DNA of 64,000 nucleotides, taken from NCBI GenBank assembly GCA_011250595.1, contig JAANMP010000008.1, positions 62,001 through 126,000 of the forward strand, written 5' to 3'. The translations under genes were made by a program, and so were the position numbers. Every line of letters starts with the position of its first letter. The first letter of the stretch is position 1. The DNA comes from Bacillus sp. MM2020_1. GTDB lineage: Bacteria; Bacillota; Bacilli; Bacillales; Cytobacillaceae. Of this stretch, positions 53,499-63,109 are shown piece after piece. A model generated the notes under the pieces. That model was not told the origin of the DNA. It searched no databases and saw only the letters and a list, made by a program, of their open reading frames with translations.

Positions 53499-55727
53499 TT
53501 AATCTTGGACTTTTACTTCTGTTTTTTCTTGGACGTCTGATTCAGCATTATTGTCTAAATTCCACTGCTCTTCAGGAGTTTTTAAATCAACTATTAAGAA
53601 ATCACCGTTTCTCATAATAGTCTTTGGTTTGATATTCTGCTGAGCTACGTAGCCTTGGCCCTTTGAATTTAGTTTTAAGCCAGCAATATTAGCAACTTTC
53701 ATGACATCTCTAAGTGACCATCCTGTCATATTAGGGGCAAGCTTTTCTCCATCAGTTTGGATAATTACCTTTTCACCTTCTAAAACAGTCGTTCCTGACG
53801 CTGGCAGTTGTCTGACAACCTTTATTCCCTTGCCAATTACAACCGATTCAATGCCTTTTGCCTTTAGTTCCTTTTCAGTTTCATCGGCCGACTTTCCAAT
53901 AAAATCTGACAGTTTGTTTAATTGTGCTTTTTGACTCTTAGAAGGCTTAATATTTAAATATTGCAGGCTGTTTTTCATGACAGGGTTAAAAATACCGGAT
54001 ACAGGAAGGGCACCCATCCCAGTCCCGTCAAGATCAGGCTGCTGAACAGCAACATAGACAATTAATTTGGGATCATCCTTAGGGGCCATACCTAGAAACG
54101 AAAACATATAATTATCTGCCCCTTGTAAATACCTTCCGTTCGGCCCTGGTATATTTGCGGTCCCCGTCTTCCCGGCAACACTGTACCCATCGATTTTATA
54201 ACGGCCACCCGTTCCCTTTGGGGAGGTAACAACAGTTTCAAGGATATCGCGAACCTGTTTTGCTGTTTCTTTTGATATTGGAGTTGAAACTACTTCAGGA
54301 GAGTTTGATTTAATTGTTTCTCCTGTATCATGATTAACAATTTTTTTGACAACATGCGGTTTTATCATTTTCCCGTCATTAGCTATTGCTGTTGCCGCTT
54401 GAATTTGTTGAATCGGTGTTATTGCCGTTCCTTGTCCGTAGGCCGTCGTAATTTTTTCAATCGGATAGGTAAACTGAATCTTTCCCGACGTTTCATCGGG
54501 AAGGTCAATACCTGTAGGTTTATCAAAACCAAATTTTGTTAAATATTCTCTAAACTTTTCAAATCCCAGCTTCTCTTTCGCGATTTTCGCAAAGGCAACG
54601 TTAGAGGAACGTTGCACACCTTCAAGATAGGAGATCGTTCCCCAACCTGAGTAATTATGGTCATGAATCGCTTTATCCTTGTTAGTGACTTGATAGGAGC
54701 CGGATTGATAGGTTTCATTCGGATTAAACACCTTTTCCTGGACAGCTGCTGCAAGCGTAAAAATTTTCATTGTCGAACCGGGTTCAAAAGAGGTTTCAAT
54801 CGCTTCATTATGCCAGCCTTTATCAATCCCTTCTTTTGTTTTCGGATGAAAGGTCGGCCGTTGCCCCATCGCTAATATTTCACCCGTTTTCGGATCTGCA
54901 ACAATCGCAATAATTTTTTCAGGTTTATATTCCTTGTCTACCTTGTTCATTGCATCTTCTAGAAAGGTTTGTATTTTTTGGTCGATGGTCAAATAGACAT
55001 CATTCCCATTTTGAGCAGGAGTAATTTTTTCCTTCCCATCAGGAAGTATATACCCCCATAAATCGCTCTCAAAATTTACCTTCCCATTCTTCCCTGTTAA
55101 TTCATCATTAAGAATTTTCTCAATTCCCATTTTCCCAATCGATTTAATCGTTTTATCCTTTTGCTCAATCCGGTCTGCATACCCCACTAAATGTGAAGCA
55201 AAAACTCCATTTGGGTAAAAGCGTTTGGAATCACGAATAAAAGTAATTCCTGGCAGCTTCAAATCTTCTATCTTTTTCTTTGTTTGATTTGTAATATCTC
55301 TGCCTGACTTACCAAACTCAACTTGAAACTTTTTATTTTTTTTCCCTTTGGACAAGATACTATAAATCTCTGATTCATCCATTTCTAGGTACTTTGACAA
55401 TTCTTTTGCTGTTTTGTCCAGATTTTTTACATGTTGTGGTTTTTTTGGATTTGTCGTCATCTTCTTATCTAAAATTGCAATTATGGTATATGCATTGGTA
55501 TCCTCTGCAATTACCCCGCCATTCCGGTCAAAGATATCGCCCCTTAAGGCAGTCAAATTCCCTTCTCTGCTATATTTTTCTTGTGCTTTCGCGGCAAGCG
55601 GCTGCCCGTCAACCTCTCCGGAGATTTGAATAGAAAAATACCTGAAAAGTAATACAAAAAAGAGCAAGCCAAAAAATCCAAATAAAATGGCTGCTCCTGC
55701 ATTCATATATGGTTGTTTCTTGTTCAT
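53499..55727 (-). CDS. pbpB: PBP 2B, divisome transpeptidase
   Basis: Essential class B penicillin-binding protein that cross-links septal peptidoglycan with FtsW. 742 residues: a short cytosolic tail, one transmembrane helix (about 10-32), a PBP dimer domain, a transpeptidase domain with active-site Ser318 in GSTMK, SSN and GKTGTAN motifs, and two C-terminal PASTA domains (about 595-715). It starts one base after the ftsL stop. The paralogue spoVD follows. Confidence 0.96.
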   Translation of the reverse strand: MNKKQPYMNAGAAILFGFFGLLFFVLLFRYFSIQISGEVDGQPLAAKAQEKYSREGNLTALRGDIFDRNGGVIAEDTNAYTIIAILDKKMTTNPKKPQHVKNLDKTAKELSKYLEMDESEIYSILSKGKKNKKFQVEFGKSGRDITNQTKKKIEDLKLPGITFIRDSKRFYPNGVFASHLVGYADRIEQKDKTIKSIGKMGIEKILNDELTGKNGKVNFESDLWGYILPDGKEKITPAQNGNDVYLTIDQKIQTFLEDAMNKVDKEYKPEKIIAIVADPKTGEILAMGQRPTFHPKTKEGIDKGWHNEAIETSFEPGSTMKIFTLAAAVQEKVFNPNETYQSGSYQVTNKDKAIHDHNYSGWGTISYLEGVQRSSNVAFAKIAKEKLGFEKFREYLTKFGFDKPTGIDLPDETSGKIQFTYPIEKITTAYGQGTAITPIQQIQAATAIANDGKMIKPHVVKKIVNHDTGETIKSNSPEVVSTPISKETAKQVRDILETVVTSPKGTGGRYKIDGYSVAGKTGTANIPGPNGRYLQGADNYMFSFLGMAPKDDPKLIVYVAVQQPDLDGTGMGALPVSGIFNPVMKNSLQYLNIKPSKSQKAQLNKLSDFIGKSADETEKELKAKGIESVVIGKGIKVVRQLPASGTTVLEGEKVIIQTDGEKLAPNMTGWSLRDVMKVANIAGLKLNSKGQGYVAQQNIKPKTIMRNGDFLIVDLKTPEEQWNLDNNAESDVQEKTEVKVQD

Positions 55728-55728
55728 T

Positions 55729-56082
55729 TTAATGCACTACCTTGACATTATTTTCATCTTTAATAAGGCCCATATCCTTAGCCTTTTTATAAATCCGGTC
55801 GTAAGCACTTAATTCGCTTACTTGTACCTGTAAATCGCTATTTACCTTCTGTTGATCAGATACTTTTGCTTCGATAATCTGAATGTCTTTATTGACCTCG
55901 TAAATTTTTGCTTGGTTCGAAATAATATGAACGGCACCAAAACACACAAATCCGGCAAAGGCTAGTCCAATTATTTTTTCTCCGGGAGTGAGCCAGGATT
56001 TTTTGATTAGTACTTGACTCTTTTTTTGAACTTTCTTCTCTGTTTGTTGCTGCTCTAAATACTTCCTGGCAAGATTACTCAA
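55729..56082 (-). CDS. ftsL: FtsL, divisome bitopic membrane protein
   Basis: Short unstable protein that forms a coiled-coil complex with DivIC and DivIB and activates PBP 2B/FtsW. 117 residues as in B. subtilis: a basic cytosolic N-terminus (1-37, rich in Lys and Gln), one transmembrane helix (about 38-56) and a heptad-rich extracellular coiled-coil (60-100). It lies between rsmH and pbpB. Confidence 0.95.
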   Translation of the reverse strand: MSNLARKYLEQQQTEKKVQKKSQVLIKKSWLTPGEKIIGLAFAGFVCFGAVHIISNQAKIYEVNKDIQIIEAKVSDQQKVNSDLQVQVSELSAYDRIYKKAKDMGLIKDENNVKVVH

Positions 56083-56137
56083 ACATTTCCCCTCCAGATT
56101 TTTTCTTTTTCTGCCACGGCCTAGGCGTTGGCAGTTT

Positions 56138-57070
56138 TTATAATTTTTCTGCTATACGGAGCTTTGCAGACCTTGCACGATTGTTTTGTTCCAATTCTTC
56201 TTCAGAAGGAAGAAGAGGTTTCCGTGAAATTAGCTTTAAAATCGGTTTATACTCATCTGGAATGATTGGTAAACCTGGAGGTAAATTAGGAGTTTCACTT
56301 GCTTTCTTAAAGGCTGCTTTACAAATCCTGTCCTCTAGAGAGTGAAAGGTAATAACACTTATTCTCCCCGCTGGGTTCAATAAATCGATTGCTTGATTTA
56401 TTGACTTTTCAAACACAGCTAATTCATCATTGACAGCAATCCTTACTGCTTGAAAAACCCGCTTGGCAGGATGTCCACCTTTTCTTCTAGCCGGCGCCGG
56501 GATAGCATCCTTTATCAATTCAACTAATTCTGCTGTTGTCTCAATCGGTTTCAAAGCTCTTGCCGCTTCAATTTTACGGGCTATTTGTTTAGAGAATTTC
56601 TCTTCACCATAGCGAAAAAAGATGCGAACTAAGTCCTCCCATGCCCAATGATTAATCACGTCATAGGCAGAAACATCAGCTTCATTATCCATCCTCATAT
56701 CGAGTGGTGCATCATGATGGTAGCTAAAACCTCTTTCCGGTGTATCCAATTGTGGCGAGGATACCCCGAGATCGTATAGAACTCCGTCCACCTTAGCAAT
56801 TCCTCGATTTTCAAGTTCTTCCTTTAAATATAGGAAATTGCTTTTAATTATCTCTAATTGGTCTCCATATTGCGCTAACTTCTCTTTAGCATGCACAATC
56901 GCAGTTTCATCCTGGTCAAATGCAAAGAGTTTTCCTTGAGGCCCGAGTTTTGAAAGAATCAAGGCACTATGTCCTGCCCCACCCAAAGTACAATCAACAT
57001 AAATACCATCTGACTTAATATTTAATCCTTCAACAGCTTCCTTTAACAACACAGTTGTATGTTCAAACAT
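56138..57070 (-). CDS. rsmH: RsmH (MraW), 16S rRNA m4C1402 methyltransferase
   Basis: SAM-dependent N4-methylation of C1402 in the 16S rRNA decoding centre. 310 residues. The SAM motif [10 protein letters not shown] is at about 26-35, the catalytic-site segment [11 protein letters not shown] at about 103, and an inserted helical domain with the [19 protein letters not shown] segment. Placed between mraZ and ftsL in the conserved dcw order. Confidence 0.96.
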   Translation of the reverse strand: MFEHTTVLLKEAVEGLNIKSDGIYVDCTLGGAGHSALILSKLGPQGKLFAFDQDETAIVHAKEKLAQYGDQLEIIKSNFLYLKEELENRGIAKVDGVLYDLGVSSPQLDTPERGFSYHHDAPLDMRMDNEADVSAYDVINHWAWEDLVRIFFRYGEEKFSKQIARKIEAARALKPIETTAELVELIKDAIPAPARRKGGHPAKRVFQAVRIAVNDELAVFEKSINQAIDLLNPAGRISVITFHSLEDRICKAAFKKASETPNLPPGLPIIPDEYKPILKLISRKPLLPSEEELEQNNRARSAKLRIAEKL

Positions 57071-57133
57071 GTAGTAACCACCTTTTCCAATCGAACGATC
57101 TATAACAGAAAATATATTAACATAATTTATCCA

Positions 57134-57565
57134 TTATATATCAAAGCCAATCATATTTTCTGCAATTTCCGCAAAAGATTCTTCTGACTGTGAAAAATAG
57201 TCTTCCCAAATCTGTTTGCTCCAAATTTCAATTCGATTGGAAACACCCAAAATTACACATTCTTTTTCTAGCTTTGCATATTGCAATAGTGGTGCTGGGA
57301 TATTAATTCTTCCTTGCTTATCAAGTTCACTCTCTGTTGCTCCAGAAAAGAAGAAGCGAGTAAAAGCACGGGCATCTTTTTTTGTCAGAGGTAGGCCTTT
57401 TAACTTTTCTTCAATCAGCTCCCACTCTGATATGGGGTAACCAAATAAACATTGATCCAATCCACGCGTGATTATAAACATTTCACCAAGCTCATCACGG
57501 AATTTGGAGGGCACAATCATGCGGCCTTTATTATCAATGCTGTGATGGTATTCACCCATGAACAT
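57134..57565 (-). CDS. mraZ: MraZ, dcw operon transcription regulator
   Basis: AbrB-fold DNA-binding protein that oligomerises as a ring and controls the dcw operon. 143 residues, two MraZ domains each with the DxxxR signature: [15 protein letters not shown] (about 10-24) and [14 protein letters not shown] (about 80-95). The ATG at 57565 has GGGGGT seven bases upstream and matches homologues (MFMGEY). Repeats fitting its operator lie just upstream. Confidence 0.96.
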   Translation of the reverse strand: MFMGEYHHSIDNKGRMIVPSKFRDELGEMFIITRGLDQCLFGYPISEWELIEEKLKGLPLTKKDARAFTRFFFSGATESELDKQGRINIPAPLLQYAKLEKECVILGVSNRIEIWSKQIWEDYFSQSEESFAEIAENMIGFDI

Positions 57566-57597
57566 ACCCATGACCCCCACTTTCTATTAAAAATGTA

Positions 57598-57621
57598 CCA
57601 CATTCCCCCACTTTCCACCAC
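57598..57621 (-). promoter_or_regulatory. MraZ operator repeats
   Basis: Three GTGG units spaced exactly 10 bases apart on the minus strand (GTGGTGGAAA, GTGGGGGAAT, GTGGTACATT), 30-60 bases before mraZ. A further GTGGGGG is next to the mraZ Shine-Dalgarno. MraZ in other bacteria binds TGG(G)-type direct repeats of this period. Confidence 0.7.
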
Positions 57622-57632
57622 CTATTTTTTAA

Positions 57633-57661
57633 CTATTCGCCTTAATTCTTAATATTCCTTT
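57633..57661 (-). promoter_or_regulatory. Candidate sigma-H promoter of the mraZ operon
   Basis: AAAGGAATA (57653-57661), 11-base spacer, GGCGAATAG (57633-57641): perfect at -35 and one mismatch at the last -10 base of the sigma-H consensus. It lies directly upstream of the MraZ operator repeats. Confidence 0.5.
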
Positions 57662-57682
57662 TTCATTATGTTATTTTTTTAC

Positions 57683-57725
57683 AAAAAAAAAAAGAAAAAC
57701 TCCACTGCTCAAGTGGAGTTTTTCT
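57683..57725 (-). terminator. Terminator after bshC
   Basis: AAAAACTCCAC / GTGGAGTTTTT with a 7-base loop, followed by a T12 run on the minus strand. It isolates bshC from the mraZ operon. Confidence 0.9.
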
Positions 57726-59358
57726 AAAATTTCATAACCTTGTGCCGTCCATCAAATTCGAAACTTCCTGCCATTAAGTCATTAATAAAGTTCAATCCAT
57801 ATTGATTGAGATAATAAAAGATATTCCAAACCCTTTCTTGAGGAAAGCCGTCTGGTCTTAAAGCAAGATCGACACGTGCATATTTTTTAATAATATTATC
57901 GTGTTTCAATCGTACGGATTCATCTAATTTCTTTTCCAAAAACTCGATTTCTTTTATTAAATAACTTTCGTTTTTCTTTAACAAAGGTAACAGTCCGCGG
58001 TCCAACTCGAGCGTTTTTGCTTCTAATTGACGATACTGCTTTACTAATTGGTCTTTCGTAATTGAAAATAGTGACTCCACTTCTTTATCCTTAATTGATT
58101 CTAGAAATTGGTGTCTTCCTTTTTCCGTACCACCGCTCAATACGTCTGCTAAATTTAGATGTAATTCTGCCACATCCGTTTCAACTGATCGGTCAAGGAT
58201 GGTAATATTCAAACGGGGTACTATCGGCGGCATTTTAATATCAAAATGTTCAAAAACTAATTTGAGTTCTGCCCAGTATGCTATTTCTCCTGGACCCGCA
58301 ATGAAAGCAATAGTTGGAAAAAGCCATTCTTGCATTAACGGACGCGTCACCACATTATTGCTTAAATAAGCCGGATTCTCCTCAGCAAGCACGACTAAAT
58401 GTTCTCTCGTAAATGCCAAGGAACCACTTTTCCCCACAAAACGATCATTCCCTCGATCGTATTCAAGTAAAATCCGTTCACCCATATTTTGATCATAGTA
58501 AAATAGGTTTGCATTTTCTTCACTTGCTTCAATCGTAATTGGAAAACCACTTTTTTCAATTTTCCTCTGTTGTTCCAATAATTTGTCTGTTATTGCTTCA
58601 TGTTGAAAAATTTGACTCTTGAAAAATTCTTTCTGCAGCTGACGAAACTCCCTGTTACCAGAATCGACAATTAACAACCCATAATCCTTAAACAGTTCCA
58701 TAATTATATTTGCGAAAAAGTCAACGAAGGTAGATGAAATCGACACTTGTTCTTTCGCAAATTCTAATAATTTATTCGTGTGCTCGGTCTCACCGAAATT
58801 CTCAATTAGATTATCCATCCATGTAAGACAAACCTCTTGATTTAACTGTATATCAGAGACCATTTTCTTCTTAACTACTCTTTCCGGATAGGTCCATTTA
58901 TCCGCCTTTTGATTAACGGGCACAAATACATGATTAACTTCTTGGAAATCATGATCTTCTCCCGCAATCCAAAATACAGGAACAACTGGTATTCCTAGCT
59001 GCTTCTCCTTTTGTTCCGCTAACTTAATAATCGAAATAACTTTATGTATTGAATAAAGCGGTCCTGTTAAGATACCTGCCTGCTGACCCCCAATAACTAC
59101 GAGGCTATTATTTGTTTTAAGTTTATCAATTGACTTTATAACAGCTTCAGACGATGGAAACCGCTTCATAAAGCTCTCAATGTGTTCAGCAACTTCCACG
59201 CGAGGAAAGGACCGGTTACTTAGTTCAGAAACCCTTTTGTCATCATCACTAAATTCGTTATACCTGTAATGAAAAAAAGACTGGATTTCAGGAGATTGTT
59301 CCAAATAATTCGAAGCAAACCGATTTGTTGCTGGTAGAGAGAGATTTAAAATCTCCAT
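57724..59358 (-). CDS. bshC: BshC, bacillithiol synthase (cysteine-adding enzyme)
   Basis: Last enzyme of bacillithiol synthesis, joining cysteine to GlcN-malate. 544 residues, the usual length. A Rossmann-like N-terminal core (VVIGGQQAGILTGPLYSIHK at about 88-107, WIAGEDHDFQEVNH) and a long C-terminal coiled-coil (about 420-490) match the known fold. In B. subtilis yllA (bshC) also lies beside mraZ. The genes bshA, bshB1 and bshB2 are not in this window. Confidence 0.95.
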   Translation of the reverse strand: MEILNLSLPATNRFASNYLEQSPEIQSFFHYRYNEFSDDDKRVSELSNRSFPRVEVAEHIESFMKRFPSSEAVIKSIDKLKTNNSLVVIGGQQAGILTGPLYSIHKVISIIKLAEQKEKQLGIPVVPVFWIAGEDHDFQEVNHVFVPVNQKADKWTYPERVVKKKMVSDIQLNQEVCLTWMDNLIENFGETEHTNKLLEFAKEQVSISSTFVDFFANIIMELFKDYGLLIVDSGNREFRQLQKEFFKSQIFQHEAITDKLLEQQRKIEKSGFPITIEASEENANLFYYDQNMGERILLEYDRGNDRFVGKSGSLAFTREHLVVLAEENPAYLSNNVVTRPLMQEWLFPTIAFIAGPGEIAYWAELKLVFEHFDIKMPPIVPRLNITILDRSVETDVAELHLNLADVLSGGTEKGRHQFLESIKDKEVESLFSITKDQLVKQYRQLEAKTLELDRGLLPLLKKNESYLIKEIEFLEKKLDESVRLKHDNIIKKYARVDLALRPDGFPQERVWNIFYYLNQYGLNFINDLMAGSFEFDGRHKVMKF

Positions 59359-59446
59359 TCATGTACTTCCTTTCTGATCACCCAAATTCATTCTTTTAAG
59401 AGTATACCACTACCAACCGCATTTGAAAAAAACTTTGGCTTACTAT

Positions 59447-59842
59447 TCAGTTGGAAAAGGTAAATATTATTGCACGATGAAGTAATCCAAATAGTGTTAA
59501 GGTAATATATGCCAGGAGGAAGAGGATAAAATTAAATCGCCAAAAACCCTTCAACACTCTTCTCAAGACAATTTCTTCTTTTACCTTCCAATGAACAAAC
59601 ACAAAAATCATTGCAATTAAAATCATTATTAGTATTATTAACCAAAAAAGCGATTTCCCCCAAATAGTTTGAATTAAAAAATGAACTGAAATAACAAATA
59701 AAATTGTTGTATAATCAAGAGCCCTGTGAACTGATTTCCGGTTATTGTTTGTCACCAGTTTTGTAATAATAAACACAAGGAGGAATCCTAAAAATGGTAA
59801 TGCAAAGAATATAGAAATTATAGAGGATAAAAAAGTAATCAA
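59447..59842 (-). CDS. DUF3397-type small membrane protein
   Basis: About 131 residues with four hydrophobic helices (about 3-28, 43-58, 64-82, 98-125). It resembles the DUF3397 membrane proteins found beside bshC and panE in several Bacillaceae. The start is a TTG at 59842 sharing bases with the panE stop (TTGA) and preceded by GGGGGT, so it is translationally coupled to panE. An ATG 21 bases upstream lies before the Shine-Dalgarno. No catalytic motif is visible and no function is known. Confidence 0.75.
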   Translation of the reverse strand: MITFLSSIISIFFALPFLGFLLVFIITKLVTNNNRKSVHRALDYTTILFVISVHFLIQTIWGKSLFWLIILIMILIAMIFVFVHWKVKEEIVLRRVLKGFWRFNFILFLLAYITLTLFGLLHRAIIFTFSN

Positions 59843-60741
59843 GAAATTACCCCCTTTATCCATTCTTTCCCTTTTATTAAATAATAAAGGGTTTCAATGT
59901 TAGGTGCTGTCATTTCTTTGCGTTGTGCTTCCCCTAAAATATAGCCAAGGATTGCATCTACCTCTGTCATTCTGTTTGCTTCAATATCTTTAAGCATGGA
60001 GGAGCGGTTTTCGGAAGTATTTTTACAAATATCAATAATTTGCTGCAATTGATCTTCAACATTTTCCAAAGTTAATACTGTTGAAATCTCGGAAAATAAA
60101 TTTTTTAATACATGAAGGTAGTATTGATTTTTTATTAATTCACCATTGTTCACCTGAAGGATGGCCGTTAATGGATTAATCACTGCGTTGACAATTAATT
60201 TATTTTGCAGCATTCTCATGTAATCTTTTTTGAGAAGCATTGGAAATTCGATTGGCGCTGAGGAAACAAACTCATTCAAAAGAGTTGGATCCCCCTTGAA
60301 AACAGCAACATTTGTTATTCCCTCACCATTGTGAGCTAGAGTAAATAAATTCTCTTTGAGCGCTCCGTGTTCCACAGACCCCACAAAAATATTTGTACTC
60401 GAAATCACTGCCAGCTGTTTTAAATGCCCCATACCATTCTGTAAAAATAATAGATTGTTAGGAATTATCGGTAACTGATTGATTGTCTCAATGATTGGAT
60501 TAAGTTGATACTGTTTAACGGCGATTATTGTTAGATCCTCCGCTCCCGTCCACTCTGAAATGGGCAGGGCGTTTACAAAGGAAATCGTTTGTTCTCCTTT
60601 TTTCTTTAGAACGATCCCATATTTATTTAACTCAGATGCTTGCTCTGTCGTTCTCGTGTAGACCGTAACCTCAAATACTCTACTAATATAAGCGGCAAAT
60701 AATAAGCCAATCGAACCAGCACCTATAATTCCTACCCTCAT
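59839..60741 (-). CDS. panE: PanE/ApbA-family 2-dehydropantoate 2-reductase
   Basis: NADPH-dependent ketopantoate reductase of pantothenate and CoA synthesis. 300 residues. The Rossmann motif GAGSIG is at 7-12, and the catalytic lysine lies in MLQNKLIVNAVINPLTAILQ (about 184). The position equals ylbQ (panE) of B. subtilis. The family also contains enzymes for other 2-oxo acids, so the substrate is inferred from synteny. Confidence 0.9.
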   Translation of the reverse strand: MRVGIIGAGSIGLLFAAYISRVFEVTVYTRTTEQASELNKYGIVLKKKGEQTISFVNALPISEWTGAEDLTIIAVKQYQLNPIIETINQLPIIPNNLLFLQNGMGHLKQLAVISSTNIFVGSVEHGALKENLFTLAHNGEGITNVAVFKGDPTLLNEFVSSAPIEFPMLLKKDYMRMLQNKLIVNAVINPLTAILQVNNGELIKNQYYLHVLKNLFSEISTVLTLENVEDQLQQIIDICKNTSENRSSMLKDIEANRMTEVDAILGYILGEAQRKEMTAPNIETLYYLIKGKEWIKGVIS

Positions 60742-60813
60742 GGAAACCCCTCTTTTTAGTCAACTTTACCCATATTTTATCAGAAGCTGTCGATAGTTTG
60801 TTAGAAAGATTAG

Positions 60814-60846
60814 AAAAAAAACCGATTCGATAATCGTCGAATCGGG
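60814..60846 (-). terminator. Terminator after the acyl-CoA carboxylase gene
   Basis: CCGATTCGA / TCGAATCGG stem followed by T8 on the minus strand, directly after the carboxyltransferase stop. Confidence 0.9.
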
Positions 60847-60853
60847 CTTACAA

Positions 60854-62395
60854 TCAGACAGGATAAACTGGGTGCTTGCGGACGCTGAAAGTAATTTCTT
60901 TCGTTTCATAGTAAGCAAAACGTTGAATAAGCACATTTCGTAATTCAGAGGGAGCGACAATTTCATCTACAATAAGCTCTGATGCTAGCTTGTAAATGTC
61001 GATATGCTCTTTGTATTCTCTCTGCTTCTCTAGGACAAAAGCAATTTTTTCTTTTGGGTCTTTTATTTCATTAATCTTATTTGAATAAACGGCATTGACA
61101 GCAGCTTCCGGCCCCATAACAGCAATCTGTGCAGTCGGCAATGCTATGCAGCAATCCGGTTCAAAAGCAGGACCTGCCATGGCATATAAACCGGCACCAT
61201 ATGCTTTCCTAACAATGACAGATATTTTCGGAACGGTGCTTGAACTCATTGCAGCAATAAATTTTGCTCCATGACGGATAATCCCAGCACGTTCAACCTT
61301 TGTTCCAATCATAAAGCCAGGTACATCTGCCAAAAATAATAACGGGAGATGAAATGCATCACAAAGCTGAATAAATTTTGCAGCTTTATCAGCAGAATCA
61401 ACGAATAAAACGCCGCCTTTTACTTTTGGCTGATTAGCAATAATTCCTATCGCTCTTCCATCGATTCTAGCTAATCCAGTTATCAATTCTGAGGCAAATA
61501 ATTTTTTAATTTCATAAAAACTATCTTGGTCCACAAGTCTATCAATACATTCATACATATCAAACGGGGCGTTCTGGTTTTCTGGAATGATTGCTTCTAA
61601 TTCACGTCCCTGTTTCGCAGCAATCCCATTAGTCATCTTTGTTTTTTCTTTAAAACTGCCTGGAAAGAAGTTGATATACTTTTTTGCTGATTCTATCGCT
61701 TCTTCCTCACTAAAGGTGAGTACATCCCCACAGCCACTGACGGAACAATGCATCTTGGCACCGCCCATTTCTTCAAGCGTTACCTTTTCGCCGATAACCT
61801 TTTCAGCCATACGGGGTGATCCCAAATACATAGAAGCATTTTGATCGACCATAATCACAATATCGCAAAATGCAGGGATGTAAGCTCCACCTGCAGCGGA
61901 TGGGCCAAACAGAATACACACTTGAGGAATCATCCCGGAAAGCTTCACTTGATTATAAAAGATTTTTCCAGCACCACGACGATTTGGAAACATCTCAACT
62001 TGATCTGTAATTCTTGCTCCAGCAGAATCGACCAGATAAAATAACGGAACTTTTAATTTCTCGGCTACTTCTTGAATGCGAATAATTTTTTCAACCGTTT
62101 TTGCTCCCCATGAACCTGCTTTGATTGTCGAATCATTTGCCATGACACATACCGTCTGGCCTTTAATTTTACCAATCGCCGTAACAACACCATCAGCAGG
62201 AAGATCCCCGGCTTTAAAATTGGCAAACTTACCATCTTCTTCATAATTTCCTCCATCAAACAATAAGGCAAGACGCTCTCGAACAAAAAGCTTTTTTTGT
62301 TCTTTAGCCTTCTCATGATATTTTGAATGTCCGCCCGCCTCAATCATCTTACGGTTCTCGTTTAAGTGATTATTCCATGTGTTATTTACAGCCAT
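60854..62395 (-). CDS. Acyl-CoA carboxylase, carboxyltransferase (beta) subunit
   Basis: Biotin-dependent carboxyltransferase of the PccB/MmdA family, moving CO2 from biotin to an acyl-CoA such as propionyl-CoA or acetyl-CoA. 513 residues with both crotonase-like halves: N-half oxyanion-hole region GPSAAGGAY (about 158), C-half DVPGFMIGTKVERAGIIRHGAK (about 382) and KAYGAGLYAMAG. The start at 62395 has GAGGAGGGG. B. subtilis lacks it here but has a similar gene, yqjD. No biotin carboxylase or biotin carrier gene is adjacent, so partners must be elsewhere; the exact substrate is open. Confidence 0.88.
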   Translation of the reverse strand: MAVNNTWNNHLNENRKMIEAGGHSKYHEKAKEQKKLFVRERLALLFDGGNYEEDGKFANFKAGDLPADGVVTAIGKIKGQTVCVMANDSTIKAGSWGAKTVEKIIRIQEVAEKLKVPLFYLVDSAGARITDQVEMFPNRRGAGKIFYNQVKLSGMIPQVCILFGPSAAGGAYIPAFCDIVIMVDQNASMYLGSPRMAEKVIGEKVTLEEMGGAKMHCSVSGCGDVLTFSEEEAIESAKKYINFFPGSFKEKTKMTNGIAAKQGRELEAIIPENQNAPFDMYECIDRLVDQDSFYEIKKLFASELITGLARIDGRAIGIIANQPKVKGGVLFVDSADKAAKFIQLCDAFHLPLLFLADVPGFMIGTKVERAGIIRHGAKFIAAMSSSTVPKISVIVRKAYGAGLYAMAGPAFEPDCCIALPTAQIAVMGPEAAVNAVYSNKINEIKDPKEKIAFVLEKQREYKEHIDIYKLASELIVDEIVAPSELRNVLIQRFAYYETKEITFSVRKHPVYPV

Positions 62396-62622
62396 AATTC
62401 CCCTCCTCAAAAAACTTCCGTTAATATGTTTCTGCATCATTCTCTACCTACCACGCAAATTATGAAAACGCCTTGAACTTATTTGAAGAATTTTTTGAGT
62501 TTTTGTTATATAATAATAGTGATTCATTTGAATAATCCAAAAAATTGTTTCATATCATGATATTCAGGGACAAATGAATATATACAGGGTTATGAGGTTT
62601 TCATTTATAAGGAGGTTTGGCT

Positions 62623-63099
62623 ATGGTAACAAAGGTGGAAAAACTAAAAGTAAACTTTAAAACACTAGAAGAGTTTAAAAAATTTAAAGAATACGGGATT
62701 CAAGAACTGTCAATGTCGGAAGACCTTGAAGAAAATTTGGTCGATAACGATAGCGACTCTCCATTTTACGGAATTTACTTTGGGGACAAATTAGTAGCAC
62801 GGATGAGTTTATATCAAATTGAAGCAAAATTTGACCGCTACTTCTATCCACCGCAAAACTACTTAGAGATTTGGAAGCTTGAAGTTTTACCTGAATATCA
62901 AGGTAAGGGGTATGGGAAAGTACTTGTAGAATTTGCGAAGAGCTTTGGTCTCCCAATTAAGACAAACCCTAGAGTCCAATCAAGAGACTTCTGGGAAAAG
63001 ATGGACTTCGCCAATGTAGAATACGATATGGAGCGTGACCGTGGGGAAAATCCATTGGTTTGGTATCCAACTGGTGTCGAGGCACAGCATAATAATTAA
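62623..63099 (+). CDS. ylbP: YlbP, GNAT-family N-acetyltransferase
   Basis: 158-residue GNAT acetyltransferase. The acetyl-CoA motif A region LEVLPEYQGKGYGKVLVEFA (about 85-105) has the QGKGYG pyrophosphate loop. The ATG at 62623 has AAGGAGG eight bases ahead; a TTG six bases earlier overlaps the Shine-Dalgarno spacing. It is the second complete plus-strand gene, convergent with rsfA. The 227-base divergent region 62396-62622 upstream has a TATAAT at 62509-62514 but no clear -35. Substrate unknown. Confidence 0.93.
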   Translation: MVTKVEKLKVNFKTLEEFKKFKEYGIQELSMSEDLEENLVDNDSDSPFYGIYFGDKLVARMSLYQIEAKFDRYFYPPQNYLEIWKLEVLPEYQGKGYGKVLVEFAKSFGLPIKTNPRVQSRDFWEKMDFANVEYDMERDRGENPLVWYPTGVEAQHNN

Positions 63100-63109
63100 T
63101 ATATAAAAT

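Noticed and set aside
62486..62514. Sigma-A promoter of ylbP
   Set aside because: TATAAT at 62509-62514 is good, but no acceptable -35 box lies at 16-18 bases, so it was not listed as a feature.
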